Source of the DNA: Paracoccaceae bacterium
GTDB lineage: Bacteria > Pseudomonadota > Alphaproteobacteria > Rhodobacterales > Rhodobacteraceae
Direction: 5' to 3'
Assembly: GCA_020628545.1 (NCBI GenBank)
Contig: JAHDEX010000003.1
Coordinates: 54,166-118,165, forward strand
Length of the DNA stretch: 64,000 nucleotides
A model generated the notes under the pieces. It was not told the origin of the DNA, did no database searches, and saw only the letters and a program-made list of their open reading frames with translations. The position numbers were made by a program, and so were the translations under genes. Positions 20,181 through 30,642 of the stretch are shown here, piece by piece (the stretch's first letter is position 1; every line of letters starts with the position of its first letter).

Positions 20181-20756
20181 TTAAGCCCTGTGATTGATGG
20201 TCCCAATATTCCACCGCTGCAAGTCGTAGGTCATGTCAGTAACCGACAACGGCTCAATCTGATGGCCCATCGCCTCATACGCGCTGCCGCCGCACTGTGC
20301 GATCATCGTCATGATCATGCCCATATGGCCGACGACGACGATATCGTCCGCTGACTGCCTCTCCGCGAGGTCTCTCAAAGAAGAGACAACGCGCCGTGAC
20401 ACAGTATTCCAGCTTTCACCGCCGGGAGGCGCGAGGTCACCAGGCTCTTCCCAGAATCGGCGGGAAAGATCCGGATCCCGATTGGCCACATCCGTGAAGT
20501 GCAGCCCATCCCAGGCGCCGAAATCAAACTCGCGAAGCGTCTTTCGCGGCGACAAAAGTGTTCGTCCCTTGGCAATCGCCGTCGCCGTCGCCGTCGCACG
20601 CCACAGGTCGGACGATACAACGACGGCATCTGGCGGGAGATAGTCGGCCAGACGCTCAACCGCCGCCGCGTCCGATAAATCCGCAGGCACATCGCGCCAA
20701 CCAGTGAAGGCCTTTTCATGCGTCGGCCCGTGTCGGACCAGCCAAAACCGGGTCAT
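20181..20756 (-). CDS. histidine phosphatase family protein (possible CobC-type)
   Basis: WLVRHGPTHEKAFTGWRDVPADLSD (RHG motif), VSSDLWRATATA; overlaps cobU by 4 bp. Confidence 0.88.
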   Translation of the reverse strand: MTRFWLVRHGPTHEKAFTGWRDVPADLSDAAAVERLADYLPPDAVVVSSDLWRATATATAIAKGRTLLSPRKTLREFDFGAWDGLHFTDVANRDPDLSRRFWEEPGDLAPPGGESWNTVSRRVVSSLRDLAERQSADDIVVVGHMGMIMTMIAQCGGSAYEAMGHQIEPLSVTDMTYDLQRWNIGTINHRA

Positions 20757-21286
20757 CCCTCTTTCAACTGCGGCAGTTCACCTTTTAGTGCAAGCGGCAG
20801 CCCCGCGATCACCGTCACGACCGTCTGGGCTTGTTGCGTCAAAAGCTGGTTCAAACGCCCCTGTGAATTCCGAAACCGTCTGGCGAGAGCGTTGTCTGGC
20901 ACGATCCCCAGCCCCACCTCGTTTGACACAACTACGACGTCGTTTTCGCAGTTTTCCAAAGCGGTCAACAACGCGGCACACTCTTGCTCTATATCCCGTT
21001 CAGCCAGCATAACATTTGTCAGCCACAGCGTGACGCAGTCCAAGAGGACAATGTGGTCTGCCGGAACGCTGTCGAGCGCAGAAACGAGGTCAATTGGTGC
21101 ATCAACTGTGATCCAATCATCGCCGCGATCTTGTTGATGTTTGTGCACTTTCTCACGCATCTCGGAGTCGAAAGGTTGCAGCGTCGCAATGTAGGTTTTG
21201 GGTTTTTTTGGTGCGCGCGCGACCCGCTCTGCATAGGCCGATTTTCCGGAGGCACCACCGCCGACCACAAAAAAAAGTGACCCCAT
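20753..21286 (-). CDS. cobU: bifunctional adenosylcobinamide kinase/adenosylcobinamide-phosphate guanylyltransferase
   Basis: VVGGGASGKSAYAERVARAP P-loop, VLLDCVTLWLTNVM, VVSNEVGLGIVPDNALARRFRNSQGRLNQ. Confidence 0.95.
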   Translation of the reverse strand: MGSLFFVVGGGASGKSAYAERVARAPKKPKTYIATLQPFDSEMREKVHKHQQDRGDDWITVDAPIDLVSALDSVPADHIVLLDCVTLWLTNVMLAERDIEQECAALLTALENCENDVVVVSNEVGLGIVPDNALARRFRNSQGRLNQLLTQQAQTVVTVIAGLPLALKGELPQLKEG

Positions 21287-21309
21287 CGAAATTTTTTCGC
21301 CCCACGTAG

Positions 21310-21338
21310 TGATCCAATTAAGTGAACGCCGCGTAACA
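21310..21338 (+). promoter_or_regulatory. candidate RpoE (ECF11)-type promoter of rpoH
   Basis: TGATCC (21310-21315), 18-nt spacer, TAACA (21334-21338), about 50 nt upstream of the ATG at 21387. Confidence 0.55.
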
Positions 21339-21386
21339 CAGGCAATAGCACGAGAAAAACGGCATTCAAATCGATAGGGAAATAAA

Positions 21387-22265
21387 ATGGCACTAGACGT
21401 GTTTTCTGACCAATCAATGACCCGTACCGCGATGAAAGCGGAATTGTTGGATGCAGAAACGGAGCTGGCGCTAGCCTACGCTTGGCGCGACGAACGCGAC
21501 GAACAAGCCCTGCATCGCCTGATCACAGCTTACATGCGCCTCGCCATCTCTATGGCCGGTAAGTTCAAGCGTTACGGCGCACCAATGAACGATTTGATCC
21601 AAGAGGCTTCGGTTGGCCTCATGAAAGCAGCTGACAAATTTGATCCAGACCGCGGCGTACGTTTTTCAACCTACGCAGTGTGGTGGATCAAAGCCTCGAT
21701 CCAGGACTACGTGATGCGGAACTGGTCGATGGTCAGAACAGGCTCAACCTCCTCCCAAAAGAGCCTGTTCTTTAATTTGCGCCGGGTGCAGGCGCGCCTC
21801 GAACGTGAAGCGGCCGCCGAGGGCCGGGTCCTGGACCGGCAGGACATGCGCGAGATGATCGCTCTCGAAGTTGGCGTTCCGCTGCATGACGTTGAGATGA
21901 TGGAAGGGCGGCTTTCCGGCTCTGACTTCTCTCTGAACGCGACGCAATCGACTGATGAAGAAGGGCGTGAATGGATCGACGCGCTTGAAGATGACAGCCC
22001 GCAGGCTGCAGACACCGTTGAAAACAGCCACGACACGGACACGCTGCGTCAATGGCTGCTCATGGCGCTGAATAATCTAAACGATCGGGAACGTTTTATC
22101 GTACGTGAGCGTAAGTTACGTGACGACCCGCGTACGCTCGAAAGCCTTGGTAACGAGCTTGGCTTGTCGAAAGAACGCGTTCGCCAGCTTGAGGCTGCTG
22201 CATTCGGGAAAATGCGCAAGTCTTTGGAGAACCATAACCCAGAGGTGCATCGCTTCCTGATATAG
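21387..22265 (+). CDS. rpoH: RNA polymerase sigma-32 factor RpoH (resembles Rhodobacteraceae RpoHII)
   Basis: LIQEASVGLMKAADKFDPDRGVRFSTYAVWWIKASIQDYVMRNWSMVRTGSTSSQKSLFFNLRR; C-terminal ESLGNELGLSKERVRQLEAAAFGKMRK. Confidence 0.95.
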   Translation: MALDVFSDQSMTRTAMKAELLDAETELALAYAWRDERDEQALHRLITAYMRLAISMAGKFKRYGAPMNDLIQEASVGLMKAADKFDPDRGVRFSTYAVWWIKASIQDYVMRNWSMVRTGSTSSQKSLFFNLRRVQARLEREAAAEGRVLDRQDMREMIALEVGVPLHDVEMMEGRLSGSDFSLNATQSTDEEGREWIDALEDDSPQAADTVENSHDTDTLRQWLLMALNNLNDRERFIVRERKLRDDPRTLESLGNELGLSKERVRQLEAAAFGKMRKSLENHNPEVHRFLI

Positions 22266-22286
22266 CGACACCCCGACCACTCACGC

Positions 22287-22317
22287 AAAACCCCTCTCGC
22301 ATCTGCGGAGGGGTTTT
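22287..22317 (+). terminator. intrinsic terminator downstream of rpoH
   Basis: AAAACCCCTC(22287-22296)/GAGGGGTTTT(22308-22317), perfect 10-bp stem with T-run, 22 nt after the stop. Confidence 0.85.
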
Positions 22318-22396
22318 TCTATGCCCTCTTGGGTCAGCGGGAATTGCCCCTTCTGCAGCAAATGCCTAACTTACCTGCAAAGCGAGGGCCCGGAAC

Positions 22397-23590
22397 ATGT
22401 TGGCTGACAAACATATTTTGCTAATTATCGGTGGCGGGATTGCAGCCTACAAGGCGCTCGATCTGATCCGCCGACTACGCGAGCGTGGGGCCAGCGTAAC
22501 ACCCGTTCTGACGAAAGCGGGCTCGGAATTTGTCACACCGCTTTCGGTCTCTGCCCTGTCCAGCAACAAACTCTACAGCGACCTGTTCGACCTCACGGAT
22601 GAGGCCGAGATGGGCCACATTGAACTTTCGCGCGCGGCTGATTTGATCGTGGTGGCACCGGCAACCGCCGATCTGATGGCCAAGATGGCCGCGGGGTTGT
22701 CAGGCGATCTGGCATCGACCTTGCTGCTGGCAACGGACAAACGGGTCTTGATCGCCCCTTCGATGAATGTGCGCATGTGGGAACACCCGGCCACGCAACG
22801 CAACTTGGCGACACTGCAAGGCGATGGCATTCTGACAGTGGGCCCCAACGATGGCGACATGGCCTGCGGCGAATACGGCCCCGGACGGATGGCGGAACCT
22901 CTGGAAATCGTGGCTGCCGTGGATGCGGCGCTCAGTGACGGCCCGCTTGCTGGGAAACATGTGGTTGTCACCTCCGGTCCGACGCACGAGCCTATCGATC
23001 CGGTGCGATACATCGCCAACCGCTCTTCAGGGGCGCAAGGCACAGCCATTGCATCGGGGCTTTTGGCGCTAGGTGCAAAGGTGACCTTTGTGACTGGACC
23101 AGGAGATGTCGCACCACCGCGCGGGGTCGACCTTGTGGAAGTGCAAACCGCCAAACAGATGCAGGACGCTGTCAACGCCGCACTCCCTGCCGATGCGGCG
23201 GTCTTCGCAGCAGCAGTCGCTGATTGGCACGTCGCAAATGCGTCAGACAACAAGATCAAGAAAGACAAAGCTGGCTTGCCCACCTTAGAATTCGCTGAAA
23301 ACCCCGACATCCTTGCCTCCATCTCGCAGATGGCCTCGGGCCGACCCGGCCTGGTTGTCGGCTTCGCCGCAGAGACGACAGATGTGATTGCCAACGCGAC
23401 CGCGAAGCGTGAGCGGAAAGGCTGTGACTGGATCGTAGCCAACGACGTCTCACCGGAAACCGGCATTATGGGTGGTTCGGAGAACGATGTGACGCTCATC
23501 ACTTCCGAAGGCGCAGAGGACTGGCCACGCATGGGAAAATCTGAGGTGGCCGCACGGCTTGCCGCGCGCATTGCGCAGGCCCTAAGCTGA
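22397..23590 (+). CDS. coaBC: bifunctional phosphopantothenoylcysteine decarboxylase/phosphopantothenate--cysteine ligase
   Basis: [71 protein letters not shown]. Confidence 0.96.
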   Translation: MLADKHILLIIGGGIAAYKALDLIRRLRERGASVTPVLTKAGSEFVTPLSVSALSSNKLYSDLFDLTDEAEMGHIELSRAADLIVVAPATADLMAKMAAGLSGDLASTLLLATDKRVLIAPSMNVRMWEHPATQRNLATLQGDGILTVGPNDGDMACGEYGPGRMAEPLEIVAAVDAALSDGPLAGKHVVVTSGPTHEPIDPVRYIANRSSGAQGTAIASGLLALGAKVTFVTGPGDVAPPRGVDLVEVQTAKQMQDAVNAALPADAAVFAAAVADWHVANASDNKIKKDKAGLPTLEFAENPDILASISQMASGRPGLVVGFAAETTDVIANATAKRERKGCDWIVANDVSPETGIMGGSENDVTLITSEGAEDWPRMGKSEVAARLAARIAQALS

Positions 23591-23606
23591 CCATCGAGTG
23601 AAGGAC

Positions 23607-24071
23607 ATGACGATGAAAGTCGCACTGAAGTGGGACGACGGCGCAGACCAGACAGTGCCTCTGCCAAGTTACCAAACCAAGGGCGCTGCTGGGGCAGATG
23701 TCTGTGCCAACTTCGGGCTCAATGGCAGCGGCATGACACTTGCGCCCGGTGCGCGCGCGTTGATCCCAACTGGATTGCGCATGGCGATCCCGGAGGGCAT
23801 GGAAGTCCAAATCCGCCCCCGGTCGGGTTTAGCACTTAAGAACGGGATCGCACTGGTCAATGCCCCTGGCACGATAGACAGCGATTATCGCGGACCGTTG
23901 GGAATTATCGTGATCAATCTGGGGCAAGAGCCGATTGAAATCACACATGGGATGCGTATTGCACAGATGGTGCTTGCTCCAGTCGTGCAGGCGCAATTTG
24001 GACTTGTCGAAAATCTTGATGAAACGGATCGAGGTGAAGGTGGCTTTGGCAGCACGGGCGTTCTCACATGA
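23607..24071 (+). CDS. dut: dUTP diphosphatase
   Basis: [58 protein letters not shown] at 23598 also possible. Confidence 0.95.
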   Translation: MTMKVALKWDDGADQTVPLPSYQTKGAAGADVCANFGLNGSGMTLAPGARALIPTGLRMAIPEGMEVQIRPRSGLALKNGIALVNAPGTIDSDYRGPLGIIVINLGQEPIEITHGMRIAQMVLAPVVQAQFGLVENLDETDRGEGGFGSTGVLT

Positions 24072-25123
24072 TCATGGTCATCGTGATGGCCGCCGTCATT
24101 TGGGGCATCGGCTGGGCGATGGGTACACCCAAACGTGCGCGCTGGATCATGGTCGGGCTACTCCTCGTAGCGGTGATGGCGATTCAAATCGTCCTCCCGG
24201 ACGGGCACCCGCTGCGCGAAGCGACAGGCGGTGACGCGCGGCTTTGGGCCTTGGTGCTTGCCTTTGCCGGGCTTGTCTGGGGCTATCGCAAGTTCCTGTC
24301 CGCGTTGCGATCAAAAGCGGGACCGGGCGTATCACCTGTCCATGAGACCGCACCAAAGGCAGGTTTTTCCGACACCGAACTGAACCGCTACGCCCGTCAC
24401 ATTATGCTGCGCGAAATCGGTGGCGCTGGGCAAAAGGCACTGCGCGAGGCGAAGGTTCTGGTCGTCGGTGCTGGTGGTCTGGGCGCCCCCGCACTGCAAT
24501 ACCTTGCCGCAGCCGGCGTCGGAACGATTGGTGTGATCGATCACGATGTTGTCGACAGCAGCAACCTGCAGCGTCAGGTCATTCATGCCGACAGCCGCAT
24601 CGGGATGCCAAAGGTGCATTCGGCGCTGGAGGCGATGAAAGCGCTCAACCCATTCATCACCGTGCGGACCTACAACCGCCTCCTGACCGACGATATCGCA
24701 GCAGAGCTTTTTGCAGACTACGACATCGTCCTCGACGGCACCGACAACTTCACCACCCGTTATCTTGTGAACTCAACCTGTGTCGCCACCAAACGCCCGC
24801 TTGTTGCAGCAGCCCTAACGCAGTGGGAAGGCCAGATCAGCGTCTATGACCCGGCCAATGACGCACCATGCTACGCTTGTGTCTTCCCCGAAGCGCCAGC
24901 ACCCGGCCTCGTGCCAACCTGTGCCGAAGCAGGTGTGCTTGGCCCACTGCCTGGGGTCATCGGATCCATGATGGCGGTCGAAACGGTTAAACTGATCACA
25001 GGCGCGGGCGAGCCGCTCAGAAACCGTCTGCTCATTTACGATGCGCTCTATGCCGAAACACGCGTGATCAAGGCCGCCCGTCGTGCCGATTGCGCGACCT
25101 GCGGCAGTGAGGCCTTGTCTTAA
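24068..25123 (+). CDS. moeB: HesA/MoeB/ThiF family adenylyltransferase with N-terminal transmembrane region
   Basis: [66 protein letters not shown]; hydrophobic N-terminal ~85 aa. Confidence 0.92.
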   Translation: MIMVIVMAAVIWGIGWAMGTPKRARWIMVGLLLVAVMAIQIVLPDGHPLREATGGDARLWALVLAFAGLVWGYRKFLSALRSKAGPGVSPVHETAPKAGFSDTELNRYARHIMLREIGGAGQKALREAKVLVVGAGGLGAPALQYLAAAGVGTIGVIDHDVVDSSNLQRQVIHADSRIGMPKVHSALEAMKALNPFITVRTYNRLLTDDIAAELFADYDIVLDGTDNFTTRYLVNSTCVATKRPLVAAALTQWEGQISVYDPANDAPCYACVFPEAPAPGLVPTCAEAGVLGPLPGVIGSMMAVETVKLITGAGEPLRNRLLIYDALYAETRVIKAARRADCATCGSEALS

Positions 25124-25177
25124 ATGCTTTGGCAGTCATACTCACCGCTGATCATTTGACCTTTGGGGGAACACCGC

Positions 25178-25963
25178 ATGAGAACGCTCGTATCACTCGC
25201 CGCAAGCATGGTCCTGGCCACCGCAGCACACGCCGACGGCCATTTGCCTGATTTGGGCGGGCAAGAAATTGTCGTCGTGACGGAAAACGCTTACCCACCC
25301 CTGCAATTCATCGACGGCGAAGGCAATGCCGTTGGCTGGGAATACGACGCGATGGAAGAGATCGCAGAACGCCTGAACGCCACGATCGTTTATGAAAACA
25401 TTAGCTGGGACGCAATGATCGCAGCTGTCTCCGAGGGTCAGTTCGATATGGGCATGACCGGAATCACAATCCGGGAGGACCGGGCCGAAGTTGTCGATTT
25501 CTCCGACACATACATGACCTCTGAAATGGTCATGATGGTGCGCGGCGATGAAGACCGTTTTACCGACGCGGCCTCTTTCGCGGCTGACGAAGACCTCCTG
25601 ATGGCCGCCCAACCCGGCACCACGCCATTCTATGTGGGCGTTTATGATGTGCTCGACGGTGATGAGGCCAACCCACGTATCAAACTGATGGAAACCTTTG
25701 GTGCCACCGTGCAAGCCCTGCGCGCAGGCGATGTGGATCTTGTCCTGACCGATGGCACAGCCGGAAACGGCTACGTTGAAGCCTCTGACGGGGGATTGAA
25801 GATCATCGGTGAAAAGCTTGGGACTGAAGATTTTGGCTTCATCTTCCCCAAAGGCTCTGACCTGGTGGAACCGATCAACGCGGCGATTGCCGATATGGCG
25901 GCGGACGGCACGATTGAGGCGCTGAACACCAAATGGTTCCTCGAATACAAATTGGGTGAATAA
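25178..25963 (+). CDS. amino-acid ABC transporter substrate-binding protein
   Basis: Signal peptide; [64 protein letters not shown]. Confidence 0.93.
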   Translation: MRTLVSLAASMVLATAAHADGHLPDLGGQEIVVVTENAYPPLQFIDGEGNAVGWEYDAMEEIAERLNATIVYENISWDAMIAAVSEGQFDMGMTGITIREDRAEVVDFSDTYMTSEMVMMVRGDEDRFTDAASFAADEDLLMAAQPGTTPFYVGVYDVLDGDEANPRIKLMETFGATVQALRAGDVDLVLTDGTAGNGYVEASDGGLKIIGEKLGTEDFGFIFPKGSDLVEPINAAIADMAADGTIEALNTKWFLEYKLGE

Positions 25964-25996
25964 GACGGCGCGTGGGTTACACCCACCCGACGCAAC

Positions 25997-26806
25997 ATGA
26001 TCCCGACTTCGCCAGATGACCAAGACTTTCCCTGGTGGCTGCTGATTGTCGCAGCCACCGGAGCCTACCTGTTTTGGCAAGTTTTCACCGTTGAGGTCTA
26101 TTCCAAGGTTCTCAACACCCTGACCAAAGGGATCTGGATCACGGTCTATGTCACCGTGATCGCCTATGTCAGCGCCTGTGTCATCGGCCTCGCCCTTGCC
26201 GTCGCGCAACTGTCCCGCTTCATCGTATTGCGTCAGGCCGCGCGGCTGTATGTCGAGGTCATCCGCGGCATTCCAATCATTGTCCTGTTACTTTACGTCG
26301 CCTTTGTTCTCGCGCCAGCGATGGTCAACGGCTGGAATTGGATCGCCGAGAGTCTTGGGTGGGAGCCAATCCGCACCCGCGATTTTTCCCTGCTGTGGCG
26401 TGCAGTCATCGCGCTGACGATCGCCTATTCGTCGTTCCTCGCAGAGGTCTTTCGCGCGGGACTGCAATCTGTTGACACCGGGCAAATCGAGGCAGCCGAA
26501 GCGCTGGGCCTCAACCGCTGGCAGCGCTTTCGACACATCGTCTTCCCACAAGCCTTCCGCACAATCATGCCACCCTTGGGCAACGACTTCGTCGCGATGG
26601 TCAAGGACAGTTCCCTGGTGTCTGTCCTGGGCGTGACCGACATCACGCAATTGGGCAAAGTCTTGGCTGCCGGCAACTTTCGCTATTTTGAGACCTATAA
26701 CGTGGTCGCGCTTGTCTACCTGACCATGACAATCACATTGTCACTGGCCCTGCGTAGGCTTGAGAAACATATGCGACAACGCCCCGGCGATAACAGCGCG
26801 CGGTAA
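25997..26806 (+). CDS. amino-acid ABC transporter permease
   Basis: EVIRGIPIIVLLLYVAF, SSFLAEVFRAGLQSVDTGQIEAAEALGLNRWQRFRHIVFPQAFRTIMPPLGNDFVAMVKDSSLVSVLGV. Confidence 0.93.
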   Translation: MIPTSPDDQDFPWWLLIVAATGAYLFWQVFTVEVYSKVLNTLTKGIWITVYVTVIAYVSACVIGLALAVAQLSRFIVLRQAARLYVEVIRGIPIIVLLLYVAFVLAPAMVNGWNWIAESLGWEPIRTRDFSLLWRAVIALTIAYSSFLAEVFRAGLQSVDTGQIEAAEALGLNRWQRFRHIVFPQAFRTIMPPLGNDFVAMVKDSSLVSVLGVTDITQLGKVLAAGNFRYFETYNVVALVYLTMTITLSLALRRLEKHMRQRPGDNSAR

Positions 26807-26885
26807 CCTCTTTTGCCGGGATGCAGAGCGGCGAAGGTGGTCAAGCGCGGGGTCATTTCCTAGATTAAGCGCAAAGGAGACTTTT

Positions 26886-28913
26886 ATGACCAACCCCCTG
26901 CTGTCTGACTGGACTACACCGTTCGGCTTGCCACCCTTTGATCAAATCTCGGATGATGATTATGCGCCCGCCGTTGATGCGGCGCTAGAAAATGCCCGCG
27001 CCGCCTTTGCGGCGATTGCCCAAAGCACTGAGGATCCGACTTTCGACAACACGATCCTTGCGATGGAACTCGCCGAACTTGAGCTCAACAAAGTGCTTGG
27101 GACGTTCTATGGCGTCGCGGGGGCTGACAGCAATCCAAAACGGGAAGATTTGCAGCGTGAGTTTGGTCCAAAGCTCAGCGCCTTCGGCTCCGAAATTATC
27201 GAAAACAAGGCACTCTTTGCGCGGGTCGAAAGTCTCTGGCAGCAACGCGACGACCTCGATTTGACGGAAGAACAGCAACGCGTGCTGATGCTCACGCGCC
27301 GCGGCTTTGTCCGGCAAGGCGCGCAGCTTGAAGGAGCCGAGGCGAAACGCCTGCGCGATGTGAAGTCGCGTCTCACAGTTTTGGGCACGGAGTTTACGCA
27401 AAATCTACTCGCAGACGAACGCGATTGGATGATGCCCCTCGCCCAGGACGACATGGCGGGACTCCCTGATTTTGTCGTCGCCACCGCCCGCGCGGCGGGC
27501 GAGGAAAAAGGCGCGGACGGACCGGTCGTCACCCTGTCCCGCTCCCTGATCGTGCCGTTCCTGCAGTTCTCCTCTCGCCGCGATTTGCGCCAGAAAGCCT
27601 ATGAGGCCTGGACCGCCCGCGGGGCCAATGGTGGCAAGACCGATAACCGCGCAATTGCTGCGGAAACCTTAAAGCTACGCGAGGAGCGTGCACAACTGCT
27701 GGGCTATGACACCTTCGCGGATTACAAGCTGGAAACCGAGATGGCGGGAACGCCGAAGGCCGTGCGCGATTTGTTGATGCAGGTCTGGGAACCCGCCAAG
27801 GCGGCCGCGAACGCGGATGCCGACTGCCTTGCTGCGATGCTGAACGCCGATGGCTTTGATGGGCCTTTGGAACCCTGGGATTGGCGATACTACAGCGAGA
27901 AACGGCGGCAGGCTGAACACGACCTCGATGAGGCCGCACTGAAACCCTACCTGCAACTCGACCGCATGATCGAAGCCTCTTTTGCCTGCGCGACCCGATT
28001 GTTTGGTCTGCAATTCCAACCGCTCGACGGCCCAACCTATCATCCTGACGTGCGTCAATGGGACGTCACCCGCGACGGGGAGCACGTGGCCGTCTTCATC
28101 GGGGATTATTTCGCACGCGGTTCCAAACGCTCAGGCGCGTGGTGCATGGCGATGCGGGCCCAGCACCGGATGGCGGGTGATGTGCGGCCGCTTGTCGTCA
28201 ACGTCTGCAACTTCGCAAAGCCGGAAGACGGCCAACCCGCCCTCCTTTCATACGACGATGCCCGCACCTTGTTCCATGAATTCGGCCATGCCCTGCACCA
28301 GATGCTATCTGACGTAACCTACGACAGCATCAGCGGCACGTCAGTGGCACGCGACTTTGTGGAATTGCCAAGCCAGCTCTACGAGCACTGGCTTGAAGTC
28401 CCCGAAGTTCTGGCCGAGTTTGCAACCCACGCAGACACCGGAGAGCCGATGCCAAAGGTCATGCTGCAACGGATGTTGGACGCAGCGACGTACGACATGG
28501 GGTTCCAGACAGTTGAATACGTCGCTTCGGCCCTTGTCGATCTCGCCTTCCACGACGGCCCGGCCCCGCAAGACCCGATGCAAAAACAGGCCGAGGTGCT
28601 TGAAGACCTTGGCATGCCCCACGCCATCCGCATGCGCCACGCGACACCGCATTTTGCGCATGTCTTTGCGGGCGATGGCTACTCCAGCGGATACTACAGC
28701 TACATGTGGTCCGAGGTCATGGACGCAGACGCCTTTGCTGCATTCGAAGAAGCAGGAGACCCCTTCGACCCCGCGCTTGCGAAAAAGCTGGAAGACACCG
28801 TCTTGTCGTCCGGCGGTTCCGTCGACGCAGCAGAGCTCTACAAAAATTTCCGCGGCCGCCTTCCGGGGGTTGATGCGCTTCTCAAAGGGCGCGGTCTCGA
28901 TCAAGCGGCATAG
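26886..28913 (+). CDS. M3 family metallopeptidase (oligopeptidase A / peptidyl-dipeptidase Dcp-like)
   Basis: TLFHEFGHALHQML zinc-binding HExxH; LLSDWTTPFGLPPFDQISDDDYAPAVDAAL. ATG at 26886 used. Confidence 0.94.
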   Translation: MTNPLLSDWTTPFGLPPFDQISDDDYAPAVDAALENARAAFAAIAQSTEDPTFDNTILAMELAELELNKVLGTFYGVAGADSNPKREDLQREFGPKLSAFGSEIIENKALFARVESLWQQRDDLDLTEEQQRVLMLTRRGFVRQGAQLEGAEAKRLRDVKSRLTVLGTEFTQNLLADERDWMMPLAQDDMAGLPDFVVATARAAGEEKGADGPVVTLSRSLIVPFLQFSSRRDLRQKAYEAWTARGANGGKTDNRAIAAETLKLREERAQLLGYDTFADYKLETEMAGTPKAVRDLLMQVWEPAKAAANADADCLAAMLNADGFDGPLEPWDWRYYSEKRRQAEHDLDEAALKPYLQLDRMIEASFACATRLFGLQFQPLDGPTYHPDVRQWDVTRDGEHVAVFIGDYFARGSKRSGAWCMAMRAQHRMAGDVRPLVVNVCNFAKPEDGQPALLSYDDARTLFHEFGHALHQMLSDVTYDSISGTSVARDFVELPSQLYEHWLEVPEVLAEFATHADTGEPMPKVMLQRMLDAATYDMGFQTVEYVASALVDLAFHDGPAPQDPMQKQAEVLEDLGMPHAIRMRHATPHFAHVFAGDGYSSGYYSYMWSEVMDADAFAAFEEAGDPFDPALAKKLEDTVLSSGGSVDAAELYKNFRGRLPGVDALLKGRGLDQAA

Positions 28914-28949
28914 CTCTTTCTTCTTGCTGCAAATACCTCAGGGGGGTGA

Positions 28950-28966
28950 GGGGGACAGCGTCCCCC
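28950..28966 (+). terminator. palindrome GGGGGAC-agc-GTCCCCC followed by AATTTT
   Basis: Perfect 7-bp GC-rich stem, 3-nt loop, 37 nt downstream of the M3 peptidase stop. Confidence 0.6.
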
Positions 28967-29051
28967 AATTTTCCGCAGGAAAATAGTGCCCCCTTGTCAG
29001 CCCGACGCAATAAGGCCAGATTGTGTGGGCGATAAAGCCAAAGAGCCATCA

Positions 29052-30590
29052 ATGCCGATCTCGATCGAGACCTTCTTTCTGGACCCCGATGCCGAGGGCA
29101 CGCTTCAGGCACGGATCCAGCAAATGGTGGCGCAGGGCATACTAACGGGTCGGTTTCGCCCGGGCGAACGTTTGCCCTCTTCGCGAAAGATGGCGCAGCA
29201 TCTGGGCGTCAGCCGGATCACGGTGACACTGGCGTATACTGAGCTTGTCGCAGATGACTACCTCACCTCGCGCGGGCGGTCCGGCTACTTCGTCTCCGAG
29301 AACGCCCCGGAACCCCCTGCCTTTCCGATGCGGCAGGCTCAGCGCAGTACGGTCGATTGGGGCCGTGTGCTTGGGCCGCGAAACACCACGCCTATTCATA
29401 TGGACAGGCCCAGCGATTGGGCGAAATACAAATACCCTTTCATTTACGGCCAAGCCGACCCGACTCTTTTTGACAGTGCCAATTGGCGGCTCTGTGCGCT
29501 GCAGGCCCTCGGCAAGCGCGACTTCAACGCAATGACGTCCGACTATTATGACGGCGATGATCCAAAACTAACCGAATTTATCGCACGTCAAATCCTCCCC
29601 CGCCGCGGCATTCTCGCCAGTCAGGACGAAGTCCTTGTGACCATGGGTGCGCAGAATGCACTATGGCTTTCGGCACAGGTGCTATTGAACGCGCGCCGCT
29701 ACGCCACGATTGAAAACCCGTGCTACCCGGCATTGCGGACTATCCTGACGCAGTCCAGCACCCGCCTGCACACGATCAACGTCGACAGGGACGGTTTGCC
29801 GCCGCACGCCATTCCCTCCGAGACAGATGTTGTTTTCACCACCCCCAGCCACCAATGTCCCACTGCCGCAACGATGCCCTTGGGGCGGCGCAAAGCCTTG
29901 CTTGCGAAAGCGGAGGAGGATGACTTTCTGATCGTCGAAGATGACTATGAGTTCGAGATGTCATTTCTCAAATCTCCTTCTCCCTCGCTCAAGTCGCTCG
30001 ATCAGAACGGTCGGGTCATTTATGTTGGGTCGTTCTCCAAATCCCTGTTTCCGGGGCTGCGCCTTGGCTACCTCGTCGGGCCAGCAGCGTTTATCCAGGA
30101 AGCCCGCGCGCTCCGCGCCTCCGTCCTGCGACATGCCCCCGGCCAGATGCAACGGACGGTTGCTTACTATCTGTCACTTGGTCATTACGATGCCCTCGTC
30201 CGCCGGATGTCGCGTGCGTATCACAGCCGTCGCACAGCAATTGATGCAGCCATCGCTGATCACGGCCTCGCGGTTGCGGGTCAGGGCACGCTAGGGGGCA
30301 GTGCGGTCTGGATGGCTGCGCCAAAAGCGATTGATACGACAGAGCTCGCCCATCGATTGCGGGCTGCAGGCGTTCTGATTGAGCCGGGGCAGGCCTTTTT
30401 CGCGGACGCCACGCCACCACAACACTATTACCGTCTTGCGTACTCATCGATCCCTGTTGAGCGTATCCCAACAGGGATTGCGCTGATCGCTAAGGCGATT
30501 GCACAACATGCCCAAGCGCAGCGGTCAGTGAACAGTCCTAGTCAGAGCCCTGAGAATCTGTTAGGAGGATGCAGGGAAAATGAGACGTGA
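29052..30590 (+). CDS. tauR: MocR/GntR-family transcriptional regulator with aminotransferase domain (TauR-like)
   Basis: wHTH: GRFRPGERLPSSRKMAQHLGVSRITVTLAYTELVADDYLTSRGRSGYFV; fold-I aminotransferase C-domain; immediately upstream of xsc. Confidence 0.88.
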   Translation: MPISIETFFLDPDAEGTLQARIQQMVAQGILTGRFRPGERLPSSRKMAQHLGVSRITVTLAYTELVADDYLTSRGRSGYFVSENAPEPPAFPMRQAQRSTVDWGRVLGPRNTTPIHMDRPSDWAKYKYPFIYGQADPTLFDSANWRLCALQALGKRDFNAMTSDYYDGDDPKLTEFIARQILPRRGILASQDEVLVTMGAQNALWLSAQVLLNARRYATIENPCYPALRTILTQSSTRLHTINVDRDGLPPHAIPSETDVVFTTPSHQCPTAATMPLGRRKALLAKAEEDDFLIVEDDYEFEMSFLKSPSPSLKSLDQNGRVIYVGSFSKSLFPGLRLGYLVGPAAFIQEARALRASVLRHAPGQMQRTVAYYLSLGHYDALVRRMSRAYHSRRTAIDAAIADHGLAVAGQGTLGGSAVWMAAPKAIDTTELAHRLRAAGVLIEPGQAFFADATPPQHYYRLAYSSIPVERIPTGIALIAKAIAQHAQAQRSVNSPSQSPENLLGGCRENET

Positions 30591-30632
30591 AGTCTCAAAA
30601 AAATTCACCGTGGCGCTAACATGGTGGTTCAA

Positions 30633-30642
30633 CTGGACCTAA
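30633..30642 (+). promoter_or_regulatory. candidate TauR-binding element CTGGACCTAA
   Basis: Matches the CTGGACYTAA motif I recall for R. capsulatus TauR; 88 nt upstream of the xsc ATG. Confidence 0.5.

Noticed and set aside
22573-23667. 364-aa minus-strand ORF opposite coaBC
   Set aside because: Antisense to a well-conserved gene; Ser/Ala/Pro/Arg-rich shadow translation.
25193-26209. 338-aa minus-strand ORF across the ABC transporter genes
   Set aside because: Antisense to substrate-binding and permease genes that both carry strong family motifs.
30581-30597. TGAGAC-gtgaa-GTCTCA hairpin over the tauR stop codon
   Set aside because: On the + strand it is followed by A's, not T's, and the stem is only 6 bp; not convincing as a terminator of tauR.
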